Shown: piece by piece, positions 1 to 11,295 of the stretch
How positions within the stretch are numbered: position 1 is the stretch's first letter
How the letters are laid out: every line of letters begins with the position of its first letter
Assembly: GCF_031180885.1 (NCBI RefSeq)
Contig: NZ_JAPSLK010000009.1
Coordinates: 10,115-74,114, forward strand
Origin: Saccharothrix sp.
GTDB taxonomy: Bacteria; Actinomycetota; Actinomycetes; Mycobacteriales; Pseudonocardiaceae
Direction: 5' to 3'
Length of the DNA stretch: 64,000 bases
Made by a program: the position numbers and the translations under genes
The notes under the pieces: generated by a model
The model's input: the letters and a program-made list of their open reading frames with translations, nothing else
Told to the model about the DNA's origin: nothing
Databases searched by the model: none

Positions 1-60
1 TGTGTTTCGGCGGGTTGTGTTTCGGCGGGTTGTGTTTCGGCGGGTTGTGTTTCGGCGGGT
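1..60. repeat. 15-bp tandem repeat, four copies
   Basis: Four perfect head-to-tail copies of a 15-bp unit begin at the first base of the window and may continue to its left. Read on the minus strand in the frame of the partial gene below, the unit encodes a five-residue repeat P-A-E-T-Q, so it is most likely coding. The unit length is a multiple of three and keeps the frame. Confidence 0.85.
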
Positions 61-311
61 TCGGTGAGGGCGTCGAAGGCACTGTCTACAAAGGACTGTG
101 CGCCGCCGGTCAGCCGGACGACCCGGGCGCCGTCCGCGGCCTCGCCGGCCAGCTCCGCGAACTCGTCCACCGCGCAGTCGTCGGTGAAGCAGAGCGGTCC
201 CGCGTGGCCGTCGGCCCGCGCACGCGTCCCGGAGGATCCACGCGGCTTTTCGGATGCGTCAATCCTGGAGCTGGAGGTCGAGCAGCACTTCAAGTTCCTC
301 GACGGTGGCAT
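1..311 (-). CDS. Partial unrecognised protein with PAETQ repeats
   Basis: A minus-strand frame is open from an ATG at 311 to the window edge, so the C-terminus is missing. The convincing part lies left of about 215. It is an acidic stretch containing LCFTDDCAVDEFAELAGEA and VVRLTGGAQSFVDSAFDAL, followed by tandem PAETQ. The first 17 codons overlap the end of the HAD gene in another frame and look non-native, so the true start is uncertain; no good start codon with a ribosome site follows the HAD stop. I do not recognise the family. The Pro/Ala/Glu/Thr/Gln repeat suggests a flexible linker or tail. It probably follows the HAD gene in one transcript. Confidence 0.4.
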   Translation of the reverse strand, partial: MPPSRNLKCCSTSSSRIDASEKPRGSSGTRARADGHAGPLCFTDDCAVDEFAELAGEAADGARVVRLTGGAQSFVDSAFDALTEPAETQPAETQPAETQPAET

Positions 312-669
312 TTACGGACCGGTGGTGCACGCCCACCATTCCGACCGCCGCCGCACCACGCACGTTCACCGCGAGGTCGTCGACGAACACGCAGTGCGAC
401 GGCTCCAGGCCCAGGCGTTCGGCGACGACGAGGTAGATCCGGCGATCGGGCTTGGCGAAACCGACCTCACCGGAGGTGACGACGACGTCGAACACGTCCT
501 GCCACGCGATCGGCGGCGCCCACACGCCGTCCGCATTGGACAGGATCGCGGTGCGGACCCCGTGCCGCTTGGCCGTGCGGGCGGCGGTGAGGAGGGGCGG
601 TTCGGGGTTGGCGAAGTCGTCACCGAGATCGGTGAGCACCCCACCGAAGTCCAGCACCAACCCGCGCAC
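259..669 (-). CDS. HAD-superfamily hydrolase, subfamily IA
   Basis: A 136-residue haloacid-dehalogenase-type hydrolase, probably a small phosphatase. Motif I is LVLDFGGVL (nucleophile Asp near residue 7; Asp+2 is Gly, as in some IA members). Motif II is AILSN, the motif III Lys is in GFAKPDRRIY, and motif IV is VFVDDL. I chose the GTG at 669 because AAGGAGG lies five bases upstream. A longer open frame reaching 1143 would overlap the divergent gene at 728 and carries no extra domain. It is a minimal HAD fold with no obvious cap domain. The substrate cannot be told from sequence. Confidence 0.85.
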   Translation of the reverse strand: MRGLVLDFGGVLTDLGDDFANPEPPLLTAARTAKRHGVRTAILSNADGVWAPPIAWQDVFDVVVTSGEVGFAKPDRRIYLVVAERLGLEPSHCVFVDDLAVNVRGAAAVGMVGVHHRSVNATVEELEVLLDLQLQD

Positions 670-727
670 GACGACCTCCTTCAGGTGATCTTGGTACGCC
701 AGAGCCGATCTCCACCTCGGTTCGAGC

Positions 728-1072
728 ATGTCATCCCCCAACCGAACCGTGCGCGCCACCACCCCACCGACCCCCGACACCCGGGCCGCGTCCGTCCACC
801 ACCTCCTGACTGCCGTCGTGGAAGCGGTCGACGGCCGCCGCCCACTGCGCCAACTAGCCGACCACCTGACCCCGCCGGCTGCCGCAGAGGTCGGCCGAGC
901 CCTGGGCCAGGGCGCGCGCCTCAACCGCATGCGCGTGTGCCGGATTTCCCCGGAGGTGACCGAGCTGTCGGCGGTCGTCAGCACCCGAACGGGCCGGGTA
1001 CGCGCCCTGGCAGCCCGAATGGAATGGTCGAACAACCGCTGGCGCTGCACCGCCTTCCACCTGCTCCCTTGA
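728..1072 (+). CDS. Rv3235-family protein (DUF6459-like)
   Basis: A 114-residue protein resembling the small Rv3235 family found near secA in actinobacteria. The N-terminal third is Pro/Thr/Arg-rich and probably disordered. The rest forms a compact domain with alternating helices and ends in the family-like aromatic tail MEWSNNRWRCTAFHLL. There is no signal peptide or membrane segment. It starts 58 bp from the divergent HAD start, so the two may share a promoter region. The function is unknown; synteny with secA is the main contextual clue. The ATG at 728 has no strong ribosome site, so a leaderless or weak start is possible. Confidence 0.75.
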   Translation: MSSPNRTVRATTPPTPDTRAASVHHLLTAVVEAVDGRRPLRQLADHLTPPAAAEVGRALGQGARLNRMRVCRISPEVTELSAVVSTRTGRVRALAARMEWSNNRWRCTAFHLLP

Positions 1073-1149
1073 CCCTGATCCGTAGCACCTGACCCACCAA
1101 CCCCGCTGGCTGGGAGCCCACCCTGGGCTCCCAGCCAGCCCAACCCGGC

Positions 1150-1848
1150 GACTCCCGCACGCCCGGCACGGCGCTAGCCAGGCCCCCGCGACACAGCGGC
1201 ACCGGCCGGCCCGACACGGCGGCTTCCACAGCCCGACACATCGGCTCCCTCAAGCCCGCCCACGCGCCCCCGGCCCATGCGCCCCCACCCACGCGACAGC
1301 CCCCACACACGCCGCACGCCACGCGCCGGCCCGCCGCCCTCACACGCGCCAGCCGCCCGCGCCAGCCCCCACGCACCCGCCAGCCCCCACGCACGCGCCA
1401 GCCTCCGCACACGCACCGGCCGCCCGCGCCGGCCCCCGCGCCCGCCGCACGCCACGCGCGCCCGCCGCACGCGCACACGCACCCGCCGCACGCCACGCGC
1501 GCCCGCCGCCCACGCACGCGCGCCCGCCGCACGCGCTGGCCCTCCCGCGTACGCGCCGGCCGCCCACGCCGGCCTCCCGCACACGCGCCGGCCTCCCGCA
1601 CACGCGCCGGCCTCCCGCACACGCGCCGGCCTCCCGCACACGCCGGCCGCCCACGCCGCCCGCGCATGGGCCGGCACCCTCCCGCACACTGGCCCCAAAC
1701 GCCCCCTGGCCGGCCACAGCGCCCCCGGCCCACCTCTCCCCAGGCCGCCCGGTCCAGTCGAGCCTTGTACGAACGCACCAGCCCCGAACCGCCCACCCAA
1801 CCTCGCCCTCTCGCCACCACCCCAGACCCGGCGAGGGCCTTGCCTCAC
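1150..1848. repeat. C-rich low-complexity block downstream of secA
   Basis: About 700 bases between the Rv3235-like gene and the secA terminator consist almost only of short C-rich words on the plus strand (cgcc, cacgc, ccgcacgc variants), i.e. G-rich on the minus strand. Open frames run through it on both strands, but their products are Pro/Arg/Ala or Gly/Arg repeats without domains, so I call no gene here. It contains several small tandem arrays. It resembles a mirror image of the block at 5040-5742. Confidence 0.8.
1571..1643. repeat. 19-bp tandem array, about 3.8 copies
   Basis: The unit ggcctcccgcacacgcgcc is repeated at 1571, 1590 and 1609 without change, with a shortened fourth copy from 1628. 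A related 17-18-bp motif (cgccagcccccacgc) is repeated near 1365-1410. The unit length is not a multiple of three, which argues against coding function. Confidence 0.85.
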
Positions 1849-1932
1849 GGGGGCCGTCGACCGCGCTCCTTGTTTACGGGACGCGCGAGGGCGGGTTTGG
1901 TCGCGGATCCTGTATGTCGCTTGATCGGGTGA
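1849..1932 (-). repeat. 84-bp repeat R1, downstream of secA
   Basis: This segment matches 5743-5826 without gaps at 72 of 84 positions. The longest identical run covers 25 bases around ctccttgtttacgggac. In the direction of secA transcription the order is secA stop, hairpin terminator, R1, low-complexity block; hpf has the same order with the second copy. No open frame is conserved between copies. It could be an intergenic repeat family, a structured RNA or a recombination relic. Confidence 0.85.
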
Positions 1933-1949
1933 ATCGGGCCGGGCATGGC

Positions 1950-1980
1950 GGTGCCCCCGGCAGGGAGGGCCGGGGGCACC
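1950..1980 (-). terminator. secA terminator hairpin
   Basis: A perfect inverted repeat with 12-bp GC-rich arms (ggtgcccccggc and its complement) and a 7-base loop lies 14 bp after the secA stop codon. No long T-run follows, as is usual for high-GC actinobacteria. Confidence 0.75.
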
Positions 1981-1994
1981 GGGGATCGAGCTGG

Positions 1995-4868
<2,874 letters not shown>

Positions 4869-4962
4869 CTCGGGTCGACCTCATTACCTCATCGCGTCGC
4901 GCCCTGGGATGGGCGCCTTCCAGCGGCTCGCCACGGGGGATGACGAGCCCACACCACCCGCC

Positions 4963-4991
4963 ATCGTAGGCAAGCCGTGAAGGTGTGTGCA
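4963..4991 (-). promoter_or_regulatory. Candidate secA promoter
   Basis: On the minus strand a TGCACA hexamer is followed after 17 bases by TACGAT, a good actinobacterial -10 box. The distance from TACGAT to the secA ATG is about 95 bases. The -35 match is only moderate, so this is an inference. Confidence 0.4.
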
Positions 4992-5039
4992 CAGACACAG
5001 GTAGGAAGGGGTGCGGAACTACGGGTAACCGGCCGATCA

Positions 5040-5742
5040 CCCGGTCGGGGAGGCGGGTCGTGGGCCGTGCGTGGGCGGGTTCGCCGGGTCGCGCGGTCGG
5101 GCGTGTCGGGCGTGCTGGGCGGCTGGTGGGTGGGGTGGGTCGACGTGATGGAGGTCTCGGGCGCGGGGTTGGTGGGCGCGCTGGGGCAGGGGGCGGGCTG
5201 CTGATTGGCGGCGACGGATCGCGGGACGGCGACGGGTTCGGCGGGGAGCGGGGCGGGCGGGCAGCGGGCGGGCGGGCGGGCAGCGGGCGGGCGGGCAGCG
5301 GGCGGGCGGGCGGCACGCGGACGGCGGGGTGGGCGCGCGCCTGACAGGCAGCGGCGCGGGCGGTGGCGCGGGCGGCGGGGGATGGGCTGCGGCGGGCGAT
5401 CGGCAGCGAGCGGCGACGGGGCCGGCGGCGGGCCGGCGGGCGGCGGCAGGCGGCCAGCCGGGGGCGGGGCGACGGCAGGCGGCGGGAGTGCTGGCGGAAG
5501 GCGGCCAGCAGCGGCCGGGGCGGCGCGAGCGGGGCAGGCGGCGGCCGGGGCGAGCGGGGCGGGCGGCGGCCGGGGCGAGCGGGGCGGGCAGCGGCCGGGG
5601 CGAGCGGGGCGGGCAGCGGCCGGGGCGAGCGGGGCGGGCAGCGGCCGGGGGTGGCGAGTGGGTGGTGGGAGGGTGGGTTGGGTTGCTGGGCGGAGGGGGT
5701 GCTGGTCCGGGCCGGGCCGGGCGGGCCGACGGAGGGTTGGGT
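5040..5742. repeat. G-rich low-complexity block upstream of secA
   Basis: About 700 bases between the secA promoter and the hpf terminator are strongly G-rich on the plus strand, with runs of ggcgggcgggc and gcagcggccgggg. The open frames encode only Gly/Arg/Ala repeats and no domain, so no gene is called. The strand bias is opposite to that of 1150-1848. Many G-runs of 3-5 bases give potential for G-quadruplexes on this strand. Confidence 0.8.
5526..5650. repeat. 25-bp tandem array, five copies
   Basis: Five consecutive 25-bp units start at 5526, 5551, 5576, 5601 and 5626. The last three are identical and the first two differ by one or two bases. Each unit carries gagcgggg and gccgggg G-runs. 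The length is not a multiple of three. Confidence 0.88.
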
Positions 5743-5826
5743 GGGGGCCGTTTGCCGCGCTCCTTGTTTACGGGACGCGTGAGGGGGCGGTTGGTCGCGG
5801 ATTCTGTATGTCACACGATGGGGTGA
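5743..5826 (-). repeat. 84-bp repeat R2, downstream of hpf
   Basis: Second copy of the 84-bp element at 1849-1932, in the same orientation. It sits between the hpf terminator and the G-rich block. Differences from R1 cluster at three places (positions 10-12, 43-47 and near the end), leaving a conserved core ccgcgctccttgtttacggg. Confidence 0.85.
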
Positions 5827-5856
5827 CCACTGGTTTCCGGGCCTGGACGGCACGAA

Positions 5857-5882
5857 CCCCGGCGTGCAGAGAAACGCCGGGG
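5857..5882 (-). terminator. hpf terminator hairpin
   Basis: Inverted repeat ccccggcgt / acgccgggg with an 8-base loop, about 30 bp beyond the hpf stop codon. It is placed like the hairpin after secA. Confidence 0.7.
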
Positions 5883-5911
5883 GTCGTTGAGGTTGGGTTG
5901 GGCCGGCTCCC

Positions 5912-6604
5912 TCAGGCCAGCCGGATCACGCCGTAGTCGAATCCCTTCCGTCGGTAGACGACGCTGGGGCGCCCGCAGTCGGCGTCGGAGAACAGGTAGA
6001 AGTCGTGGCCGACCAGTTCCATCTCGTAGAGGGCCTGGTCCACCGTCATCGGCTTGGCCGCGTGTTCCTTCTCGCGCACGATCTGGCCGGGCAGCTTCTC
6101 CTCGACGTCGTCCCACCGCTGCTGCGAGGGCACTTCCGCCATGCCCCCGTAGGTCGGTTCGGACTCCTCGGCCTCGAGCAACGCGGTGTGCCCGAGCCAC
6201 ATGCCCTGTGCTTGTCCCTCGTGGTCGGTCTGGACGGGGGGAAGCGGCGCCCCCAGTCCGCTGGTCGCCTCGGCGACCGAAGTCGGGCCCCGTCGCCCGT
6301 GGTGCACCCGCCGTCGGTCGTGCGACCGGCGCAGGCGGTTCTCGAGCTTGGTGACCGCGGAGTCCAGGGCGGCGTAGAAGTCGCCCGCACACGCTTCGGA
6401 TCGGATTACCGGGCCACGTCCTTTGCCCGTGATCTCCACCCGCTGGCAGTTCTTCGACTGCCTGCGGTTCGGCTCGTGGAAGAGTTCCACGTCAAAGCGG
6501 ATGACCTTGCGGTCGTATCGCTCAAGCCGGGCCAGCTTCTCGGCGACGTGCACCCTGTAGTGATCGGGCACCTCGACGTTGCGGCCCTTAACGACGATGT
6601 CCAT
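5912..6604 (-). CDS. hpf: Long-form ribosome hibernation promoting factor
   Basis: A 230-residue long HPF that promotes dimerisation of 70S ribosomes into inactive 100S particles in stress or stationary phase. The N-terminal S30AE domain (about 1-100) starts MDIVVKGRNVEVPDHYR and contains the RNA-facing basic surface. A poorly conserved linker (about 100-165) follows. The C-terminal dimerisation domain (about 175-230) includes KPMTVDQALYEMELVGHDFY and ends in the typical VVYRRKGFDYGVI tail. The ribosome site GGGAGG lies seven bases before the ATG. It stands in the usual secA-hpf-comF order. The leader carries an inverted repeat at 6686-6706. Confidence 0.95.
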   Translation of the reverse strand: MDIVVKGRNVEVPDHYRVHVAEKLARLERYDRKVIRFDVELFHEPNRRQSKNCQRVEITGKGRGPVIRSEACAGDFYAALDSAVTKLENRLRRSHDRRRVHHGRRGPTSVAEATSGLGAPLPPVQTDHEGQAQGMWLGHTALLEAEESEPTYGGMAEVPSQQRWDDVEEKLPGQIVREKEHAAKPMTVDQALYEMELVGHDFYLFSDADCGRPSVVYRRKGFDYGVIRLA

Positions 6605-6685
6605 ACACGACCTCCCTCGCGTTAGCTGCGAGCAATGGCATTGGATCGCTGCGGCACCGGTCGCGCGATCGCCTTCGCGCGTTGT

Positions 6686-6706
6686 CGCTGAGGGTTGTCC
6701 TCAGCG
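6686..6706 (-). promoter_or_regulatory. Inverted repeat in the hpf leader
   Basis: Perfect 8-bp arms (cgctgagg and cctcagcg) around a 5-base loop lie 82-102 bases before the hpf start. This could be a leader hairpin or an operator. The rest of 6605-7034 holds no convincing gene. An open plus-strand frame there has no recognisable domain and an unbiased third-codon pattern by eye. Confidence 0.35.
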
Positions 6707-7034
6707 CTCCACCGGCGCCAGGGTCATGGGCTGTTCGCCTCCTCCCCGCGTGCCGGGAACGCTGATAGCGGTGCACGTTAGCCCGGTATTCGCCGATGCG
6801 ACAGCCCCCGAGGCGGGGGAACTCCATGATTTTTCGTTCGTGACGCAGAGCGACGGAAAACGGGCACCGGCGGTGCGCCAGGCGGACGCGCCGAACCGAC
6901 GCCGGGACGGCGGCTCACCCGTTCGGCCCAGGAACGCGCGGGCGGCCGCCGCCTCGGTCACTGCGCCGAACGGCCTCCGTGCGCGCCTCATACCCGGCCA
7001 ACGGGCGAGCGCGCCGAGGGGTTCCCGCCTCGAA

Positions 7035-7673
7035 TCACCCGTGTGGGTGGGTTGAGCGGGCCGCGGTCAGCGTCAGGACGGCGGTTACGCGATACCCGGC
7101 CGCCCGCAACACCGAACCGCACTCCGCCGCCGTCGCACCCGTCGTGACCACGTCGTCCAGCAGCACGACCGCTGTTCCCGGAGGTGGCAGGCCTGTCGGG
7201 AGCACTCGCACGCGACCGCTCAGGTTGGCTCGTCGGGCCGCCGCGTCGAGCCCGACGGAGTCGCGCACGCCCGCTGAGAAACCCAGGATCGGGGCCACCG
7301 ACGCACCGGACGCCCGGGCGATTCTCATCAGGTGGGAACCACCGCGCCGTCGGGACGCCGCCCGCCGTGACGGAGCGGGCACCAGCCACCATTTCCCGAA
7401 CTCGTCGGGACGCACACCGGGAAGCCTCGGCAACGCCGCCGCCACGAGCGCGCCGAACACGGCCGCCAGCTCCCGCCGCCCGCGTTCCTTGAACGCGAGC
7501 AGGAGTTCACGTCCGGCGCCCGCGTAATCGGCGAGCGTGAACACCGGCGGGCCTTTACCGGATGCGCGGACGGATCGGGGTGGGCCGAACGCGCCGAGGC
7601 ACCGGGGACAGCACAGCGCACCCTCGGCTCGGCACGCGGCGCAACGGGGCGGAAACAGCAGGTTGATCAGCAT
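7035..7673 (-). CDS. comF: ComF family phosphoribosyltransferase-like protein
   Basis: A 212-residue ComF-type protein, related to amidophosphoribosyltransferases and linked in naturally competent bacteria to DNA uptake; its role in actinobacteria is unclear. The N-terminus has zinc-finger-like pairs CAAC and CCPRC. The PRPP-binding motif VVLLDDVVTTGAT lies near the C-terminus. I start at the ATG at 7673 (MLINLLFPPRCAACR), which matches the usual family N-terminus. An upstream TTG at 7703 is possible; neither has a strong ribosome site. It lies between hpf and lpqB. Confidence 0.88.
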   Translation of the reverse strand: MLINLLFPPRCAACRAEGALCCPRCLGAFGPPRSVRASGKGPPVFTLADYAGAGRELLLAFKERGRRELAAVFGALVAAALPRLPGVRPDEFGKWWLVPAPSRRAASRRRGGSHLMRIARASGASVAPILGFSAGVRDSVGLDAAARRANLSGRVRVLPTGLPPPGTAVVLLDDVVTTGATAAECGSVLRAAGYRVTAVLTLTAARSTHPHG

Positions 7674-7776
7674 GTGATCGAGCGTGCCGGCGACCACCGA
7701 CAATTTCGTGCGCGGCGGTGAGGGAGGAGTTGCGAAACCCCCGGGTGCCGGTGGCCGGAGGTGCGATCTCAGGCCG

Positions 7777-9561
7777 TCAGCCCGGGTAGAAAGCCTTTGC
7801 GCCTGATTCGACCTTGACCGCGGACGCCCGCCACACGTCGCCCACGTCGCCGGCGCTCCACAGGCCGCTCTCGTCCACGGCCACCACGTTGCGGCCCGGC
7901 GCGGCGGTCACCGAGCGGACCGGGACGGTCAGGTTCGAGGCGTTGTAGCGCTCCACCTTCAGGCCGTCGACGTTGACCTTGGCGATCGGCAACGAGGCCA
8001 GCGACGTCCCCGCCACCAGCACGTCCTGCGCCAGCCAGTCCACGGTCAGCACCGCCGTGCCCAGCACGGTCGGCTGGAGGTTGCGCGCGAGCCGCAGCGA
8101 CACCGACGAGTCCTGGCCGCGCACCACGGCCGCGACCACCAACCGCCCGCCCGCGACCGCCGCGACCCGGGTGCCGTCCCGGGACAGCCGCAGCTCGGTG
8201 ATCGGCCCGAACGTCGACGACAGCTCGGAGGCGTTCACCGCGTTGGCCCGCCACCCGGCGTCGGTCTTCAGCACCTGGACCACGTTCGAGCCGTCCGCGA
8301 CCGTCCACACCTCCTTGCTGGGCTCGTCCTCCCGACTCCCCAGCAGCCACGTGGGACGCGTCAGCGTCGCCGCGGGCAGGTCGACCGCGGCCAACGGCTC
8401 TTCGAGGTTCCCGACGCGCAAGCGGACGTTCTTCTCGTCCACCCGGCTCACCACGGCCAACTGCGTGCCGTCCAACGACTGCGCCGCGCTGACCACCTGG
8501 TACTCGCCCGACCCGGACGGCCCCTTGATCGGCTCGCCGCCCGCGAGCTTGCGCACCTGGCCGCCGCTGACCACCAGGCCGGACAGGTCCGCGTCCGGCG
8601 TGACCAGCTCCTCCCCGGTCCACGGCTGGACGTCCGCGAGCCGCCACTCCGCCTGGTCGGCCGAGATCCGGGCACCTTCGACCAGCACGCGAATCCGGCT
8701 GCTCGACACCCCGACCAGCGACTTCACCACCTGCGCGACGATCTGCTTGCGCACCTGCACGGTGAGGTCGCCGACCTTGGTCAGGTCCACCTGCAACGCC
8801 CCGTCGTCGGCTTCCTGCGTGTTGGTGCGCTGGGACGCCCCGTTCGGGATCGCCGTCACCAGCGCGCCGCGCATGCCCACCGCGGGACCCTTGAGCAGCA
8901 GTTCCGTCACCCGGCGCGGGATCGAGGTGGACGGCGTGACCACCACGTACCGCGGGTCGGGCACCAGGACGGTGAAGTCGGGGTTGTAGAAGTACAGGGT
9001 CACCCGCCGGTAGTTCGAGTTGAACCCGGACTGGGGCACGTAGATGCCGTCCGGCGGGTCGGAGATGCGCCACTCGCCGTCCTCGTCGGTCTCCAGGCCG
9101 ACCGAGGCGGTCAGGTCGCCGACGCGCTGCACGAACGAGTTGTCGACCTCCAGCGAGCCGATGTTCTTGCCCTGCAGCAGGACCGTGCGGCGCTTGGGGT
9201 CCGAGGGCAGGTCCGCGCCGGTGGGAACGGTGTTGAAGGTCGACTCGATGATCGTCGGGGCGACCTTGATGTCCCAGGTCTTCTTGGCGTCCTCGGTGAG
9301 GTAGGCGCGGGCGGCGGCGTAGTCGCCGTCGGGGTTGGCGGAGGCGTTGACGAACTCGCGGACCAGGGTGAGCGGGTCGATGCCCTTGGCGGGCTTCGGG
9401 GCGGCGGCCTCGGTGTTGTTGCCGGCGGACGGGTTGATCGGCACCGGGGAGGTCTGGGTCGGGATCGCGGCGCAGCCCGACAGCGCGAGCAGAGCCGCAA
9501 CCAGGGCGAACAACCGCCGGGCCGCCGTGCGACCGGGCGTCGTCGGGCGTGGGGAGGTCAC
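7777..9561 (-). CDS. lpqB: Lipoprotein LpqB, MtrAB accessory factor
   Basis: A 594-residue lipoprotein thought to modulate the MtrB sensor from outside the membrane. The GTG start at 9561 overlaps the mtrB stop as GTGA, indicating translational coupling. The signal peptide has hydrophobic core RLFALVAALLAL and lipobox LSGC, with the acylated Cys at residue 30. A GerMN-like domain lies in the first half (PRYVVVTPSTSIPRRVTELLL region), and a C-terminal beta-propeller-like region covers about 330-594. Upstream in-frame codons to 9783 overlap mtrB and are rejected. It is the third gene of mtrA-mtrB-lpqB. Confidence 0.96.
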   Translation of the reverse strand: MTSPRPTTPGRTAARRLFALVAALLALSGCAAIPTQTSPVPINPSAGNNTEAAAPKPAKGIDPLTLVREFVNASANPDGDYAAARAYLTEDAKKTWDIKVAPTIIESTFNTVPTGADLPSDPKRRTVLLQGKNIGSLEVDNSFVQRVGDLTASVGLETDEDGEWRISDPPDGIYVPQSGFNSNYRRVTLYFYNPDFTVLVPDPRYVVVTPSTSIPRRVTELLLKGPAVGMRGALVTAIPNGASQRTNTQEADDGALQVDLTKVGDLTVQVRKQIVAQVVKSLVGVSSSRIRVLVEGARISADQAEWRLADVQPWTGEELVTPDADLSGLVVSGGQVRKLAGGEPIKGPSGSGEYQVVSAAQSLDGTQLAVVSRVDEKNVRLRVGNLEEPLAAVDLPAATLTRPTWLLGSREDEPSKEVWTVADGSNVVQVLKTDAGWRANAVNASELSSTFGPITELRLSRDGTRVAAVAGGRLVVAAVVRGQDSSVSLRLARNLQPTVLGTAVLTVDWLAQDVLVAGTSLASLPIAKVNVDGLKVERYNASNLTVPVRSVTAAPGRNVVAVDESGLWSAGDVGDVWRASAVKVESGAKAFYPG

Positions 9562-11285
9562 CGGACCTCCTCGCGTTCGCCCGTCACCGGCTCGGCGGGC
9601 TGCCACGTGATCTCCTCCTCGGTCAGCTCGACCTCGCCGGTGGCCTCCTCGTCCGGTTCCGGCTCGGCCACCACGGGCGGCAGGTCGGGCGGTTCCAGGG
9701 GCAGCGGGCTCGACGTCAGCTCGTGGCCGTGGCGGCACGGCAGGGTCAGCCGGAACACCGCGCCGTACCCGCGCTCGCCCCACGCCTCCAGCCAGCCGCC
9801 GTGCAGGCGGGCGTCCTCCAGCGAGATCGACAAGCCGAGGCCGGTGCCGCCGGTGCGCCGGTTGCGCGACGGGTCGGCCCGCCAGAACCGGTTGAACACC
9901 AGCTCCGCCTCGCCGGGCCGCAGGCCGACGCCGTGGTCGCGCACGGTCACCGCCACCGCGTCGCCGTCACCGCGCAGGGTCAGCTCGACGGGCAGGCCTT
10001 CGCCGTGGTCGATCGCGTTGGCCAGCAGGTTGCGCAGGATGCGCTCGACGCGCCGGGAGTCCAGTTCGGCGGTCACCTCGTGGTCGGGCAGGTCCATCAC
10101 GATCGTGGTGCCGCTGCTGTTCGCGATGGCGCGCACGGAGTCGTGGGCACGCCGCGCCAGCACGCGGATGTCCACCAGTTCGGCGGCCAACTCCTCGACG
10201 CCGGCGTCCAAGCGGGAGATTTCGAGCAAGTCGCCGAGCAGCGACTCGAACCGGTCCAGCTCGTCGACCAGCAGCTCAGTCGACCGGGCCAGGCCGCTGG
10301 GGAACTGCTCGCGGGACGCGTGCAGCACGTCGGCGGCCATCCGGACCGTGGTCAGCGGGGTGCGCAGCTCGTGCGAGACGTCCGAGGTGAACCGCCGCTG
10401 GAGCTGGCCGAACTCCTCCAGCTGGTGGATCTGCCGCTGGATGCTGGCCGCCATCTCGTTGTACGACTCGGCCAGCCGCGCCACGTCGTCCTCGCCGACC
10501 ACCGGCATCCGCTCGTCGAGGCTGCCGTCCGCGAACCGCTCCGCGATCTCGGCGGCCTGCCGCACCGGCCGCACGACCTGCCGGGTCACCAGGTTCGCGA
10601 TCACCGCGAGCAGCAACAGCAGCACCACACCGCCGACCACGAGCGTGGACTGGACGACGTCCGCGGTGGCCTGCTCACCGGTCAGCGGGAACAGCAGGTA
10701 GAGGTGCATGGCGCGGGACGACGTGCTGACCGGCTTGCCCACGATGAGCAGCGTGGTCGGTCCGGTGGGCCGTTCCACGGTGGTGATCTGGTAGCCCGCG
10801 CTGCCCTGGTCGAGCATCTTGACCAGGCCTTTCGGCACGTCCCCCCAGGGGCCGACGGCCGTGGGCAGCCCGTCCGGGCCGACCTCGACGGGGTCGTAGA
10901 GCACCGGTTCGAACGCGCCCGCGCCGGAGGACGACGAGTCCAGGCCCGCGCCCGCCGCGTTGATCTTGTTCAGGGCGGCGGTGAACCGGGCGCGCACGCT
11001 GTCCGGGCCCGGGTTGAGGCCGGACAGGTCCGGCTGCACCGCGGCGGCGCTGGCGTCGGCCTGGCGGATCGCCGCCTCGGTCTTGGTCTCCAGCAGCTGG
11101 CCGGTGATCTGCACCTGGAGCACCATGCCCAGCACGAACACCACGGCCGAGGACAGCGCGAGGGTGCTCACCACCACGCGCAACTGCAACGACCGCCGCC
11201 ACAGCTCGCCGAAGGCGACGCCGTGACGGCGGGCGCTCTCGATGCCGCGCCGCAGCTCGCGCCGGGCGGAGTCGAGCAGGGTCAT
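9558..11285 (-). CDS. mtrB: Sensor histidine kinase MtrB
   Basis: A 575-residue membrane sensor kinase partnered with MtrA in envelope and division control. TM1 is at about 36-57, followed by an extracytoplasmic domain of about 150 residues. TM2 lies around 210-235, then HAMP (ANLVTRQVVRPVRQAAEIAE). The phosphoacceptor box is FTSDVSHELRTPLTTVR, the N-box LLANAIDHGEG, and the G-boxes DHGVGL and GTGLGLSI. The tail after about 510 is acidic and Pro-rich. ATG at 11285 follows the mtrA stop by 10 bp; its own stop overlaps the lpqB start. The gene order is the actinobacterial standard. Confidence 0.97.
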   Translation of the reverse strand: MTLLDSARRELRRGIESARRHGVAFGELWRRSLQLRVVVSTLALSSAVVFVLGMVLQVQITGQLLETKTEAAIRQADASAAAVQPDLSGLNPGPDSVRARFTAALNKINAAGAGLDSSSSGAGAFEPVLYDPVEVGPDGLPTAVGPWGDVPKGLVKMLDQGSAGYQITTVERPTGPTTLLIVGKPVSTSSRAMHLYLLFPLTGEQATADVVQSTLVVGGVVLLLLLAVIANLVTRQVVRPVRQAAEIAERFADGSLDERMPVVGEDDVARLAESYNEMAASIQRQIHQLEEFGQLQRRFTSDVSHELRTPLTTVRMAADVLHASREQFPSGLARSTELLVDELDRFESLLGDLLEISRLDAGVEELAAELVDIRVLARRAHDSVRAIANSSGTTIVMDLPDHEVTAELDSRRVERILRNLLANAIDHGEGLPVELTLRGDGDAVAVTVRDHGVGLRPGEAELVFNRFWRADPSRNRRTGGTGLGLSISLEDARLHGGWLEAWGERGYGAVFRLTLPCRHGHELTSSPLPLEPPDLPPVVAEPEPDEEATGEVELTEEEITWQPAEPVTGEREEVR

Positions 11286-11295
11286 CTCGCACCTG

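Noticed and set aside
1..60. CRISPR-like repeats at the left edge
   Set aside because: Units are 15 bp without spacers and in frame with a coding stretch.
6579..7055. Plus-strand frame between hpf and comF
   Set aside because: 158 residues without domain, overlapping the hpf promoter region; no ribosome site.
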